In this document: one piece after another, positions 36,219 to 44,985 of the stretch
How positions within the stretch are numbered: the first letter of the stretch is position 1
Layout of the letters: each line of letters opens with the position of its first letter
Source: Bacteroidales bacterium
GTDB taxonomy: Bacteria; Bacteroidota; Bacteroidia; Bacteroidales; UBA932
Direction of reading: 5' to 3'
NCBI GenBank assembly: GCA_017443465.1
Contig: JAFRXO010000021.1
Location: 1 to 63,689, forward strand
DNA length: 63,689 bases
Made by a program: the position numbers and the translations under genes
The notes under the pieces: model-generated
Database searches by the model: none
Told to the model about the DNA's origin: nothing
What the model saw: only the letters and a program-made list of their open reading frames with translations

Positions 36219-37220
36219 ATGTCAGAGAAAAAACAAAACTACAACCTGGTAATCGGCGTTATCGCCCTGCTGAGCATCATAGTGCTCATCGCACTTATAG
36301 GTTATTTCGTCTCCAAGCCCAAGCCCCTGATCATCCAGGGTGAGGCCGAGGCCTCCGAATACCGGGTATCCGGGAAAGTCCCCGGAAGGATTGAGGAACT
36401 GTATGTCAAAGAAGGCCAGATGGTCCGCAAAGGCGACACCATCGCATTCATAGACTCCCCCGAAGTAAGGGCCAAGATGGCCCAGGCACAGGGCGCAGTC
36501 AAGTCTGCCGAGGCGCAGAACCTCAAGGCCCGCAACGGAGCCCGCAAGGAGCAGATCCAGGGAGCCTATGAACTCTGGCAGCAGGCTCAGGTCCAGGAAG
36601 ACGTCATGCGCAAATCCTTCGAAAGGGTGAAGAACCTCTACGACCAGAAGGTAATCTCCGCGCAGAAATATGACGAGACAAAGGCAAAGTACGACGCTTC
36701 AGTTGCCCAGACCAGGGCCGCCAAGAGCCAGTACGACATGGCCGTAGAAGGCGCCAGGGTTGAAGACCGCATGGCTGCCCAGGGTCTGGTTGACAGAGCC
36801 ATGGGTGCTATGCAGGAAGTTGAAGGCTATATGGGTGAGCTTTACCTCACATCCCCTGCTGACGGAATCGTCTCCGAAGTCTACCCAAAGGTCGGAGAAC
36901 TGGTAGGAACCGGCTCTCCTGTCATCTCCGTGACCGACCTCGCAGACTCCTGGTTCACCTTCAATGTCCGCGAAGACTACCTCCACGGTCTTTCACAGGG
37001 TGACGAGATTACGGTTATAGTTCCCGCCCTCGACGGCACCGAGGTTACCGCCACAGTCAACTATCTTGCAGTCCGCGAGTCCTACGCCACCTGGAAAGCC
37101 ACAAAAGAAACCGGAATGTATGACGCCAAGACTTTCGAAGTACGGGCTGTTCCCAACACTGAAGTCAAGGGCCTGCGCCCTGGCATGACAGCGATAGTAA
37201 AGGCTACTAAGAAGAAATAA
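36219..37220 (+). CDS. HlyD/EmrA-type periplasmic adaptor
   Basis: A 333-residue adaptor with one N-terminal transmembrane helix (about 9-31), a lipoyl half (EYRVSGKVPGRIEELYVKEG), an alpha-helical hairpin (about 85-195), the second lipoyl half (LTSPADGIVSEVYPKVGELV) and a beta barrel (FTFNVREDYLHGLSQGDEI). It bridges the inner-membrane ABC-2 proteins and the TolC-like duct. Gaps of 21 and 3 nt to its neighbours show one transcript. Confidence 0.9.
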   Translation: MSEKKQNYNLVIGVIALLSIIVLIALIGYFVSKPKPLIIQGEAEASEYRVSGKVPGRIEELYVKEGQMVRKGDTIAFIDSPEVRAKMAQAQGAVKSAEAQNLKARNGARKEQIQGAYELWQQAQVQEDVMRKSFERVKNLYDQKVISAQKYDETKAKYDASVAQTRAAKSQYDMAVEGARVEDRMAAQGLVDRAMGAMQEVEGYMGELYLTSPADGIVSEVYPKVGELVGTGSPVISVTDLADSWFTFNVREDYLHGLSQGDEITVIVPALDGTEVTATVNYLAVRESYATWKATKETGMYDAKTFEVRAVPNTEVKGLRPGMTAIVKATKKK

Positions 37221-37223
37221 TCC

Positions 37224-38393
37224 ATGGGAGTATGGAATTACATATGGGCAGTAATCCGCCGCGAATTCCGCATCATACAGGAGCATCCGATCTATATCTT
37301 CGGATCCGTCGGCGTGATGCTGTTCATCGCCCTGTTTTTCTTCACCTTTTTTAAAGGTGGCCTCCCACAGGACCTGCCCATCGGAGTCGTAGATAATGAC
37401 AACTCCTCGGTTTCCAGGAATTTCCGCAGGCAGCTCGACGCTACGCAGCTTGGAAGGGTAATCGAATTCGACGATTTCTCCCAGGCAAGGCTGGAGATGC
37501 AGAAAGGGAAGATCGCAGGATTCTGCGTTATTCCCAAGAACATGTATTCAGACCTGCTTTCCAACCGCCAGCCCTCGATCACATTCTACGTGAACGGACT
37601 CTACTTCGTCAGCGGGGCACTGGCCTACAAGGATCTCCTGACAATGGTAAACCTCACCAACGGAGCTGTCCAGAGGGAGGTACTCAGGGCCAGGGGCGTC
37701 CCTGACAACCAGATAATGGGGCTCATCCGCCCAATAGACATCGACACTCACCAGATAGGGAACGTTTACACCAACTACGGCTATTACCTGTCAAACATAA
37801 TGATCCCTGGCACCCTTGAGCTGGTGATCATAATAATGATCATCTACACTCTGGGAATGGAACTCAAGTACGAGACTTCCAGGCATCTGGTAAAGACAGC
37901 GGGAGATTCCATCTTCAACGTGCTTGCAGGAAAGCTGGCCATATACACCGTCCTGTTCTCTGCGATAGGGCTGCTCCTGATCCTGGCGATGTACGACTGG
38001 CTGAAATTCCCGATGCAAGGCTCAATCTGGAACATGTTCCTGGCCATCATCCTCCTGGTCCTTTCCAGCGAAGCGGTAGCTGTGTTCCTCTTCGGATGCC
38101 TTCCCGTACCGCGTCTCGCCCTCTCCGTAGGAGCACTCTACAGCGTCCTGGGATTCTCGCTTTCAGGATTCACCCTGCCCCTCGAAGCCATGGTTCCATG
38201 GATCAGGGGACTCGCAGAAGCCTTCCCGCTTAGGCATTACTACCTGTTCTACGTCCAGGAGGACATTTTCGGGGCCGGATTCGCAGGATGGTGGCCTGAG
38301 GCGATCCATATGCTTTTATTCCTCTTGGTGCCTCTCGTGATACTGCCAAGGCTCAAAGGAGCGTTCATCAACCAGAATTTCCCGAAAGAGTAA
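37224..38393 (+). CDS. ABC-2 type transport permease
   Basis: A 389-residue YhhJ/YbhR-like membrane protein. An N-terminal helix (about 23-45) is followed by a large periplasmic domain (to about 185), then five helices. LPVGVVD-type start of the soluble domain reads LPIGVVDNDNSSVSRNFRRQ, and the GFTLPLEAMVPWIRGLAEAFPLRHY segment before the last helix is a family hallmark. It is 3 nt from both neighbours. There is no ATP-binding domain in it or in the operon. Confidence 0.87.
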   Translation: MGVWNYIWAVIRREFRIIQEHPIYIFGSVGVMLFIALFFFTFFKGGLPQDLPIGVVDNDNSSVSRNFRRQLDATQLGRVIEFDDFSQARLEMQKGKIAGFCVIPKNMYSDLLSNRQPSITFYVNGLYFVSGALAYKDLLTMVNLTNGAVQREVLRARGVPDNQIMGLIRPIDIDTHQIGNVYTNYGYYLSNIMIPGTLELVIIIMIIYTLGMELKYETSRHLVKTAGDSIFNVLAGKLAIYTVLFSAIGLLLILAMYDWLKFPMQGSIWNMFLAIILLVLSSEAVAVFLFGCLPVPRLALSVGALYSVLGFSLSGFTLPLEAMVPWIRGLAEAFPLRHYYLFYVQEDIFGAGFAGWWPEAIHMLLFLLVPLVILPRLKGAFINQNFPKE

Positions 38394-38396
38394 AAG

Positions 38397-39740
38397 ATGA
38401 AAGAGAAAAAGACATTTTTCGGGCAATGGCTCCAGGATTTCTGGGGCATATGCACACATGAACTCCGGCAGATATTCAGCGACTGGGGCGTGATGCTCAT
38501 ATTCTTCGTGGCAGGACTTGCATATCCTCTCCTGTACAACGTGCTCTACATGCGCGGAGTCCTCAACGAGACTCCGATAGCCATTGTGGATGAAGCCGCG
38601 TGCCCTGAAAGCAGGAGATATATACGTGAGCTGGATGCCACCAGAGAGGTGAAGGTCGCCTGGAAATGCATCAATATGGCTGAAGCGCAGAAGCTCATGC
38701 AGGAGCGCAAAGTAAAGGGCGTAGTCCTCTTCCCGTCGGATTTCGGACAGAAACTGGCGCACAATGAGACCGCCGTCCTTTCAATCTACGCGGACATGAG
38801 TTCCTTCCTGTACTACAAGAATCTGCTCATGGCGTCCAACTTCGTGATGCTCAATGAAGTAGGTTCGATACAGATTGAGCGCTACAATGCCTTGGGCTAC
38901 ACCGGACAGGAATCCTTCCAGCTGACAAAGCCACTCCTGTACGAAGAAAACAACCCGTACAACAGGGCATTCTCATACAACTTCTTCCTGGTAACGGCAA
39001 TCCTCCTGCTCATCATCCAGCAGACCATGTTCTACGGAATGTCAATGCTGGTCGGCACTCAGAGGGAGAAGAACCTCAGCTTTGCCTCACTTCCAGACAG
39101 GCTCTCAGGACATGGAGTCGGAAGGGTCGTCCTGGGACGTGGAGCCGCCTACTGGCTGGTCTATATGGCAGTGTCCCTGTACATCGTGTTCATCGTTCCC
39201 GCCATATTCGGCCTGCCTCAGAGAGGAAACTACTGGGATGTAATCCTGCTGATCCTCTTCTTCGTGACCGACTGCGTCTTCTTCAGCGAGACATGGAGCA
39301 CATTGATATCCCGCAGGGAAACCGTATTCGTCCTCTTCCTGGTAGTCTCCCCTGTCTGCCTCTTCCTTACCGGAACATCCTGGCCGACAACGAGTTTCAC
39401 TAAGTTCTGGAAACTGGTTTCCTACATTTTCCCGGGGACATTCGGCGTCCAGGCCTTCCTCAACATGAACACCGCAGGAGGAGATCTCAGTGCCGCATTC
39501 ACCCAGATGTTCTACATGACCATCCAGACAGTCGTTTACTACTTCCTGGCAACCAACTGCCTCTACCTCGAGAACTGGGTCATCAACCACAAGAGGGAAC
39601 TCCTGGAACTCAGGGAGAAGATTGACGAGAAACGCGGACTGGACAGGGAAGAAAACGCTTACATAATCGGAGGAGAGAAGTCCCTGAAAAGAGTCAGGGC
39701 CGAAAGACAGAAATTACTTTCCGAAGAGACCGATGATTAG
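38397..39740 (+). CDS. ABC-2 type transport permease
   Basis: A 447-residue second YhhJ/YbhR-like membrane protein, similar to the preceding one: N-terminal helix (about 30-52), periplasmic domain with TPIAIVDEAACPESRRYIRE, then several helices from about 195, and FTKFWKLVSYIFPGTFGVQAFLNMN before the last one. The cytosolic C terminus is highly charged (about 395-447) and probably helical. It likely heterodimerises with the upstream permease. Confidence 0.85.
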   Translation: MKEKKTFFGQWLQDFWGICTHELRQIFSDWGVMLIFFVAGLAYPLLYNVLYMRGVLNETPIAIVDEAACPESRRYIRELDATREVKVAWKCINMAEAQKLMQERKVKGVVLFPSDFGQKLAHNETAVLSIYADMSSFLYYKNLLMASNFVMLNEVGSIQIERYNALGYTGQESFQLTKPLLYEENNPYNRAFSYNFFLVTAILLLIIQQTMFYGMSMLVGTQREKNLSFASLPDRLSGHGVGRVVLGRGAAYWLVYMAVSLYIVFIVPAIFGLPQRGNYWDVILLILFFVTDCVFFSETWSTLISRRETVFVLFLVVSPVCLFLTGTSWPTTSFTKFWKLVSYIFPGTFGVQAFLNMNTAGGDLSAAFTQMFYMTIQTVVYYFLATNCLYLENWVINHKRELLELREKIDEKRGLDREENAYIIGGEKSLKRVRAERQKLLSEETDD

Positions 39741-39760
39741 GAAAACTGCCGCAGTTCAAT

Positions 39761-39768
39761 TACTTTTG
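39761..39768 (+). promoter_or_regulatory. Candidate -7 element for the GH2 gene
   Basis: TACTTTTG matches TAnnTTTG, 19 nt before the ATG at 39788, suggesting transcription independent of the exporter operon. No -33 box is evident. Confidence 0.4.
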
Positions 39769-39787
39769 CAATCAAAGCAAATAAGAT

Positions 39788-42700
39788 ATGAACCTGCGGC
39801 ATTTTTTCCTGACCGGACTTTCCGCCATCCTTCTGGCGGCATGCACATCTGACAATCATTCACAAACAAGGGGCGCCGGCATCTACCCCGGATCGCCCGA
39901 TGAATATGACGGTCCGCTTCCGGCCAACGCCGGCAATGATTTGAGGAACCTCGCTCTCATGCGCGCAGCATGGGCCTCATCGAGCATCGACTACAATCTT
40001 ACCGCCCAGCTCGCGACTGACGGAATCCTCTCCGAGACAAGGCCTTACATTCTTGAGACCATTACTTCGAACGGCATTGTTCCCAAGAATATGAGGGAGA
40101 AACTCCTGGACAATCACAGGAACACCCGGGTGGACCTCAGGGGTAACCCACCCTTCGTTATATTCCATTTCATCAACGGAATGCCTCCTCAGGCAGACAG
40201 GATGACCGCAGATGCCACATTCTTATCTGGCCCCGACGGAAGACGCAGCCCTGCCCAGGCTGTTTTCGAAGCATCGCAGGACGGACAGGAATGGTTCCCC
40301 TTCGAAGGCGGTTCGTATCCATGGTACAAGGCCACTTTTCCTGAAACAGGACTCGTAAATGTCCGCGAAGTGAACTTCATCAAGGACGGACATTCGCTTC
40401 AGTTCGCATATGACAACAGGCACGAGAACTCCTACCGGAACGATGACGAGGTCGAAATCCTCACTTCGAAACACTTCAACAGCTGCTGGATGAGCGAGGG
40501 GAACAGCGATGAATGGCTCTACATCGACCTCGGAAAGAAATCCTCACTCGAGAAGGTCATCCTCCGCTGGATCAACAAGGCAGTCGAAGGACGTATCCTC
40601 ATCTCTGACGATGCAGCTTCATGGAATGAAGCGGCCAGCCTTCCCGGAGGAGATGACCTCACCGATGAAATCGCCCTCAAGGGCAAAGCCCGTTACGTGA
40701 AAGTCGAAATGAAGAGCAGCGCCGACGGGAACAACTTCATCCTCAGTGAGATGGAGGTTCTCGGACGCGGAGGTATGGCATATGCGGCACAGGAGGCCCC
40801 GAAGGCATGTAACGGCACTCTTGAGCTCCGCAGGGGCGCCTGGATGCTCCGTCGGGCAGAAGGCAACGAGGCCGGAGAAAACATCTCCACCACAGCATAT
40901 GACCCCAAGGGATGGCTTCCCGCAACGGTCCCCGGCACGGTGACCGCATCATATGAAAACATCGGAGCCATTCCGAGGATCAACTATGACATGGACCAGC
41001 TCCAGATTTCGGAGTCTTACTTCCTGAGTGATTTCTGGTACAGGGACACTTTCACCGTCCCTGAGGATTTCGGAGGCAGGACTGTAATGCTGGAGTTCGA
41101 CGGAATCAACTGGAAAGCAGACATATACCTCAACGGGACATATGTCGGGAGCATCGACGGATGCTTCACTGACGCCAAGTTCGACGTCACCGGCCTGGTA
41201 CGCAAAGGAGAGGAGAACGCACTCGCGGTCCTGATCCACCAGAACGCCAACCCGGGCGCGGTGAAAGAGACCGGCTATGACAAGTCCGAGACCAACGGAG
41301 GCATCCTGGGTGCCGACAACCCGACCTTCCACGCCACGATCGGCTGGGACTGGATACCTACCGTTCGCGGACGCGACATAGGCATATGGAATGATGTCCG
41401 CCTCACGTCGCATGAAAGCGGAGTCACAATCGATGACGTATTCATAGACACTGACCTACCGCTCCCCTCAACGGCATATGCCGACCTCTCCACCCGCGTA
41501 AGCCTCACGAATCACTCAGCAGAGGACCGCAGCGGCAAAATCTCCGTCAGCTACGGGCCGCTTTCATATGCGAAAGATGTAGTACTCAAAGGTGGGGAAT
41601 CCGTGACATATGAGCTTGAGACCCAGAGATTTGACAATCCAAAGCTTTGGTGGCCGGCCGGCTACGGGGAACCATCGCTCTACGATGTGACAGTTTCTTT
41701 CTTCGCCGATGGCAAGAGCCCTGAGACCTTCTGCTTCAAGTCCGGAGTCAGGGAGATGTCCTACACCATCGAGAACGGCATCCTGGACATGTTCATTAAC
41801 GGGAGGCGTTTCATAGGTAACGGCGGCAACTGGGGATTCCCGGAGATCTACCAGAATTACCGTGCCCGCGAATACGATGCGGCTGTGGCCTATCATGCCG
41901 ACATGGGCTTCAACATGATCCGCAACTGGGTCGGAATGACCGGAGACAAGGAATTCTATGAAGCCTGTGACCGCCACGGAGTGACCGTCTGGCAGGATTT
42001 CTGGCTGGCGAACCCGGCTGACGGTCCAGATCCTGACAGGCGCACACCATTTATGACAGCAGCTGCCTCTATGGTGAAGATGGCTCACACCCATCCGAGC
42101 ATAGCCCTCTATTGCGGGCGCAACGAGGGCTTCCCGCCGACTGACCTCAACGGCAGCCTTAAGGAACTGGTGGATTCCCTCCACCCTGGAATCATCTACA
42201 TCCCAAGTTCAGCAGACGAGGTGGTTACGGGTCACGGGCCTTACAGGGCGCTTTCCGCGAAAGAGTACTTTACTTTCAAGAACGGCGCCGACCATTTCCA
42301 CAGCGAGAGGGGCATGCCGAATGTCCCGAATCCGGAAAGCCTGGCAATGATGCTACGTGAGGAGAACCAGTGGCCGCAGGGAGAAGCCTGGGGACACCAT
42401 GATTACATACGAAGCGGCGCACAGAGCTGCGGGTCCTTCAATCAACTGATCGAAGATGCTTTCGGCCCGTCTTCCAGCATGGAGGAGTTCGCGGCCAGGG
42501 CACAGTGGCTCAACTATGATGGCTACAGGGCGATGTTCGAGTCCCGCAGCGCCCACAGGATGGGACTCCTGCTGTGGATGAGCCATCCGACATGGCCGTC
42601 CATGGTCTGGCAGACATATGATTATTACCTCGACCCGACAGCGGCGTACTTCGGCTCCAAGAAGGGCTGTGCTCCGCTGAGGATCCAGTTCAATCCGGTC

Positions 42701-43261
42701 AGCTCGAAGGTGGAGGTCGTGAACCTCAGCGCCGGTGACCGTACAGGCCTCACCGCCCGCGCCAAGCTCCTGAACTGCGACGGTTCGGTTGCATATGAGA
42801 CTTCCGCCTCGCTTGACAGCCGTGAGGACAGCACCGTAGAGCTGATGGAACTCAAGCCTGTTGACGGGCTTTCAAGGAACTATTACATCCAGTTGGAACT
42901 GCTTTCAGGTGACGAGCTCCTGGCGGACAATTTCTACTGGCAGGACCTGAGCGGGAAGGGCGACTTCAAGGAGATAGCCTCCCTGCCGAAGGCTGAGATT
43001 AAGGTAAGTACTTCGCGAGAAGCTGATTCCGAGGGGATGCACGTGATCAAGGCACGGATCAGCAACATTTCGCAGTCCCCTGCACCGATGGTCAGGCTGT
43101 GCCTCAAAGACGGGAAGGACAAGGAAAGAATACTCCCGGTCTTCTACCAGGACAACTACTTCCACCTCCTCGCAGGAGAGTCTAAAGAAGTCCTGATCCG
43201 CTACAAAGAGGAAGACGCACATGGCGGCCGGCCTCTCGTAGAAGCCTCTGTCCTGCTCTGA
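39788..43261 (+). CDS. GH2 glycosidase lipoprotein with discoidin domain
   Basis: A 1157-residue lipoprotein (lipobox LLAACTS, Cys about 19). An F5/8-type C (discoidin/CBM32-like) region covers about 50-330, ending YVKVEMKSSADGNNFILSEMEV. The GH2 sugar-binding beta sandwich (about 345-545), Ig-like domain and TIM barrel follow. E780 in GRNEG is the likely acid/base and E840 in FHSERGMPN the likely nucleophile, an arrangement like exo-beta-D-glucosaminidase or mannosylglycoprotein endo-beta-mannosidase. It probably works at the cell surface; the sugar specificity is undecided. It is followed by a repeat-rich region. Confidence 0.85.
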   Translation: MNLRHFFLTGLSAILLAACTSDNHSQTRGAGIYPGSPDEYDGPLPANAGNDLRNLALMRAAWASSSIDYNLTAQLATDGILSETRPYILETITSNGIVPKNMREKLLDNHRNTRVDLRGNPPFVIFHFINGMPPQADRMTADATFLSGPDGRRSPAQAVFEASQDGQEWFPFEGGSYPWYKATFPETGLVNVREVNFIKDGHSLQFAYDNRHENSYRNDDEVEILTSKHFNSCWMSEGNSDEWLYIDLGKKSSLEKVILRWINKAVEGRILISDDAASWNEAASLPGGDDLTDEIALKGKARYVKVEMKSSADGNNFILSEMEVLGRGGMAYAAQEAPKACNGTLELRRGAWMLRRAEGNEAGENISTTAYDPKGWLPATVPGTVTASYENIGAIPRINYDMDQLQISESYFLSDFWYRDTFTVPEDFGGRTVMLEFDGINWKADIYLNGTYVGSIDGCFTDAKFDVTGLVRKGEENALAVLIHQNANPGAVKETGYDKSETNGGILGADNPTFHATIGWDWIPTVRGRDIGIWNDVRLTSHESGVTIDDVFIDTDLPLPSTAYADLSTRVSLTNHSAEDRSGKISVSYGPLSYAKDVVLKGGESVTYELETQRFDNPKLWWPAGYGEPSLYDVTVSFFADGKSPETFCFKSGVREMSYTIENGILDMFINGRRFIGNGGNWGFPEIYQNYRAREYDAAVAYHADMGFNMIRNWVGMTGDKEFYEACDRHGVTVWQDFWLANPADGPDPDRRTPFMTAAASMVKMAHTHPSIALYCGRNEGFPPTDLNGSLKELVDSLHPGIIYIPSSADEVVTGHGPYRALSAKEYFTFKNGADHFHSERGMPNVPNPESLAMMLREENQWPQGEAWGHHDYIRSGAQSCGSFNQLIEDAFGPSSSMEEFAARAQWLNYDGYRAMFESRSAHRMGLLLWMSHPTWPSMVWQTYDYYLDPTAAYFGSKKGCAPLRIQFNPVSSKVEVVNLSAGDRTGLTARAKLLNCDGSVAYETSASLDSREDSTVELMELKPVDGLSRNYYIQLELLSGDELLADNFYWQDLSGKGDFKEIASLPKAEIKVSTSREADSEGMHVIKARISNISQSPAPMVRLCLKDGKDKERILPVFYQDNYFHLLAGESKEVLIRYKEEDAHGGRPLVEASVLL

Positions 43262-43298
43262 CGAAGGGTTTTCGAGGCTTATTCCAGCTGTCTCCTAT

Positions 43299-43426
43299 GC
43301 GCGTCCCCCGTATTTTCCCTGTTTTACGGGGGGGCGTGAAGTCATTTCTTTCCAAAACAGTGTTTTTAGCTGCGCGACCCCTCTGAATCGCTAAATCTAC
43401 AGGGGTCGTGAAGTCATTTCTTTCCA
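43299..43426. repeat. Two tandem hairpin-plus-tail repeat units
   Basis: Two units about 72 nt apart each consist of GCGCG, a G/C-arm hairpin (CCCCCGTA/TACGGGGG in the first, CGACCCCT/AGGGGTCG in the second) and an identical 20-nt tail, CGTGAAGTCATTTCTTTCCA (43335-43354 and 43407-43426). Hairpin loops and stem sequences differ but pairing is kept. On the other strand the tails read as a repeated ERNDFT peptide, not a credible gene. Confidence 0.7.
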
Positions 43427-43431
43427 GGGCC

Positions 43432-43640
43432 GCTGCTCCCCGGACCGGGCGCGCCTCATGCGTCGCCGGCAGGGCAGGACTTCGCTCCGCCGGCTCGACG
43501 GCGGACTCCTCCTTTTTGGCCCGCTCCTGATGGAGCAGTCCAACAGTCGTCAGACAAACGCCGTCGCGGGACACCGACTCCGCTCGTCCTGCCGGGAACC
43601 TGCCGTCTCCAAATCGGCGCGTCCCGGTCCGGGGAGCAGC
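43432..43640. repeat. GC-rich inverted-repeat element E3
   Basis: A 24-nt left arm (43432-43455) and 25-nt right arm (43616-43640) are complementary except for one extra base. Inside are smaller nested arms (CAGGAC/GTCCTG) and CTTCGCTCCG, resembling the core of the elements at 21285 and 50249. The arm core CCCCGGACCGGGCGC recurs at 44967-44981, on the far side of the AT-rich genes. Confidence 0.65.
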
Positions 43641-43673
43641 AATTAAAAAGCGGTCTTCCCCTCACCCTTTGCC

Positions 43674-43787
43674 ATAGAATGGCTCTAGGGAGTAAAATTC
43701 TCATTCCGTCGCAATCCTGCCAGGTCGAAGGGGCATTTCCGTGCGACAGAATGGCCCTAGAGTGGAAATCCTCATTCTGTCGCATTC
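43674..43787. repeat. Two tandem copies of an AGAATG/CATTCT hairpin repeat
   Basis: Two imperfect 43-nt copies start 72 nt apart (43674 and 43746). The second forms a perfect 11-bp stem, GCGACAGAATG with its complement (43744-43783). The first is degenerate. They lie directly upstream of the AT-rich gene pair. Read on the minus strand they give a repeated RQNEDFHSRAIL-like peptide that I do not accept as a gene. Confidence 0.65.
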
Positions 43788-43870
43788 GACCATTTTCATA
43801 TGAAGACAATGATGTATTGAATTTCACATAACTATTTTATAGTTTTGGAAGTTGTTAACCACTTCAAGTC

Positions 43871-44152
43871 ATGAAATTCAGACAACTGAGACGCACAATA
43901 AAAAGGCAACTCCCTTATTTTAAACGCAGTATTATAATTAATAAATCTTCACTAATAATAAATATTTTTTATAAGAAACATCTTTTCTATTGGGGGATAC
44001 TACCTGCTCTGGAGTATGCTGGATGGAATATTGAGAAACTTGAAAATGGACAATGGCGAGTTTTTTATTCAGAGCGAGGAGAAATAACGAATTTGTGTTT
44101 TTACTCGACAGAAGAAGAAGCCTGCTCTGCATTCTTTGATAGAATTAAATGA
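43871..44152 (+). CDS. Small AT-rich gene, possible immunity-type protein
   Basis: A 93-residue protein of strikingly lower GC than its neighbours. The N terminus is very basic and Ile/Tyr/Phe-rich. The C-terminal half (WNIEKLENGQWRVFYSERGE, then FYSTEEEACSAFFDRIK) has the look of small immunity proteins of polymorphic toxin systems (W-x-V-x-Y-x-E-R-G, then a Glu-Ala-Cys helix). I cannot name a family. Its stop is 1 nt before the next gene's ATG. No toxin gene is adjacent, so it would be an orphan. The N-terminal start is uncertain. Confidence 0.55.
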   Translation: MKFRQLRRTIKRQLPYFKRSIIINKSSLIINIFYKKHLFYWGILPALEYAGWNIEKLENGQWRVFYSERGEITNLCFYSTEEEACSAFFDRIK

Positions 44153-44153
44153 T

Positions 44154-44951
44154 ATGTCTGTAAATAAAACAATTATCATCCTATTCCTTTTTCTTTGCAC
44201 ACGAATGTATTCGCAGGATGTTTCTGCCCAATTAGCATTCAGTTACAAAGGATCCACACCGATTTTGACTATAAAGTACCAGAACAATACTGACCAGGAC
44301 ATTTACTTTCTATCATACTTTACTCCAATCCAAAATTATCCGGGATTCTATATGGAAAAGATATTGGTGGACTATGCAGACAACCCGGGCAAGATGGTGT
44401 ATGTATATGAGGATATAACAGATCAAATTGTTGAAAGATTAGCTGATTCACATAAGGATGATTGGTTTTCAGTGTCTTTCTCTCCTCCGGAAATACTGTT
44501 ACCTGAATATTGTTTATTGGATGTTAAAGATATTGATAATGCCGGATCATCAGATGATGAATTATATTCTGGTATTAATTACGATTTGAATGCCGTTTAT
44601 GACTACTTGAGAGCAGTGGACGGCACTCCATGGAAAAAAGAATGTATGGAGACATTTCATCCAGAACAGGAGAAAACATATTTTACTGCTGAGTACGTGA
44701 TGGAAAAACAGCAGTATTTCATTTTCATTGCTAAAAGAGGAATCATTAATCAAGAAATCGATCTTCGTGGTTTCAAGATTCTTGGTGGGTCTTTCCTTTT
44801 CAATTTCTCGCCTGGGGACTTACCAGCGTCAATTATTTCAGGTTTAAACGTTGGCATTCCTGTCTCCGCCCAACTCCCTGAGATAGTTAATGGGTACAAG
44901 CTTTACCATGGCCCTGTTAAACACAACACTATACAGTTAATATTCCAATAA
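44154..44951 (+). CDS. AT-rich hypothetical secreted protein
   Basis: A 265-residue protein with start at MSVNKTIIILFLFLCTRMYSQD, a signal peptide ending SQ/D. The mature part looks beta-rich (AFSYKGSTPILTIKYQNNTDQDIYFLSY). I recognise no family. It directly follows the small gene at 43871 and shares its AT-rich composition and lack of CATATG sites, so both probably arrived together by transfer. A copy of the E3 arm follows at 44961-44981. Confidence 0.6.
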   Translation: MSVNKTIIILFLFLCTRMYSQDVSAQLAFSYKGSTPILTIKYQNNTDQDIYFLSYFTPIQNYPGFYMEKILVDYADNPGKMVYVYEDITDQIVERLADSHKDDWFSVSFSPPEILLPEYCLLDVKDIDNAGSSDDELYSGINYDLNAVYDYLRAVDGTPWKKECMETFHPEQEKTYFTAEYVMEKQQYFIFIAKRGIINQEIDLRGFKILGGSFLFNFSPGDLPASIISGLNVGIPVSAQLPEIVNGYKLYHGPVKHNTIQLIFQ

Positions 44952-44960
44952 AGTGAAGCC

Positions 44961-44981
44961 GCCGCACCCCGGACCGGGCGC
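44961..44981. repeat. Solo copy of the E3 arm
   Basis: GCCGC-A-CCCCGGACCGGGCGC matches the left arm region of the element at 43432 apart from a 3-nt gap. It lies between the AT-rich gene pair and the malQ stop codon, so the transferred genes are bracketed by the same sequence. Confidence 0.55.
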
Positions 44982-44985
44982 AGAG

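Noticed and set aside
43299-43787. CRISPR array
   Set aside because: Only two copies of each repeat exist, repeats are hairpins with conserved tails, spacers are not of uniform CRISPR length, and no cas gene is in the window.
43182-43827. Two overlapping minus-strand frames with repeated peptides (ERNDFT, RQNEDFHSRAIL)
   Set aside because: The repeats in the peptides are just the DNA hairpin repeats read in frame. The frames run across element E3 arms, have no ribosome-binding or promoter signal, and one enters the GH2 coding sequence.
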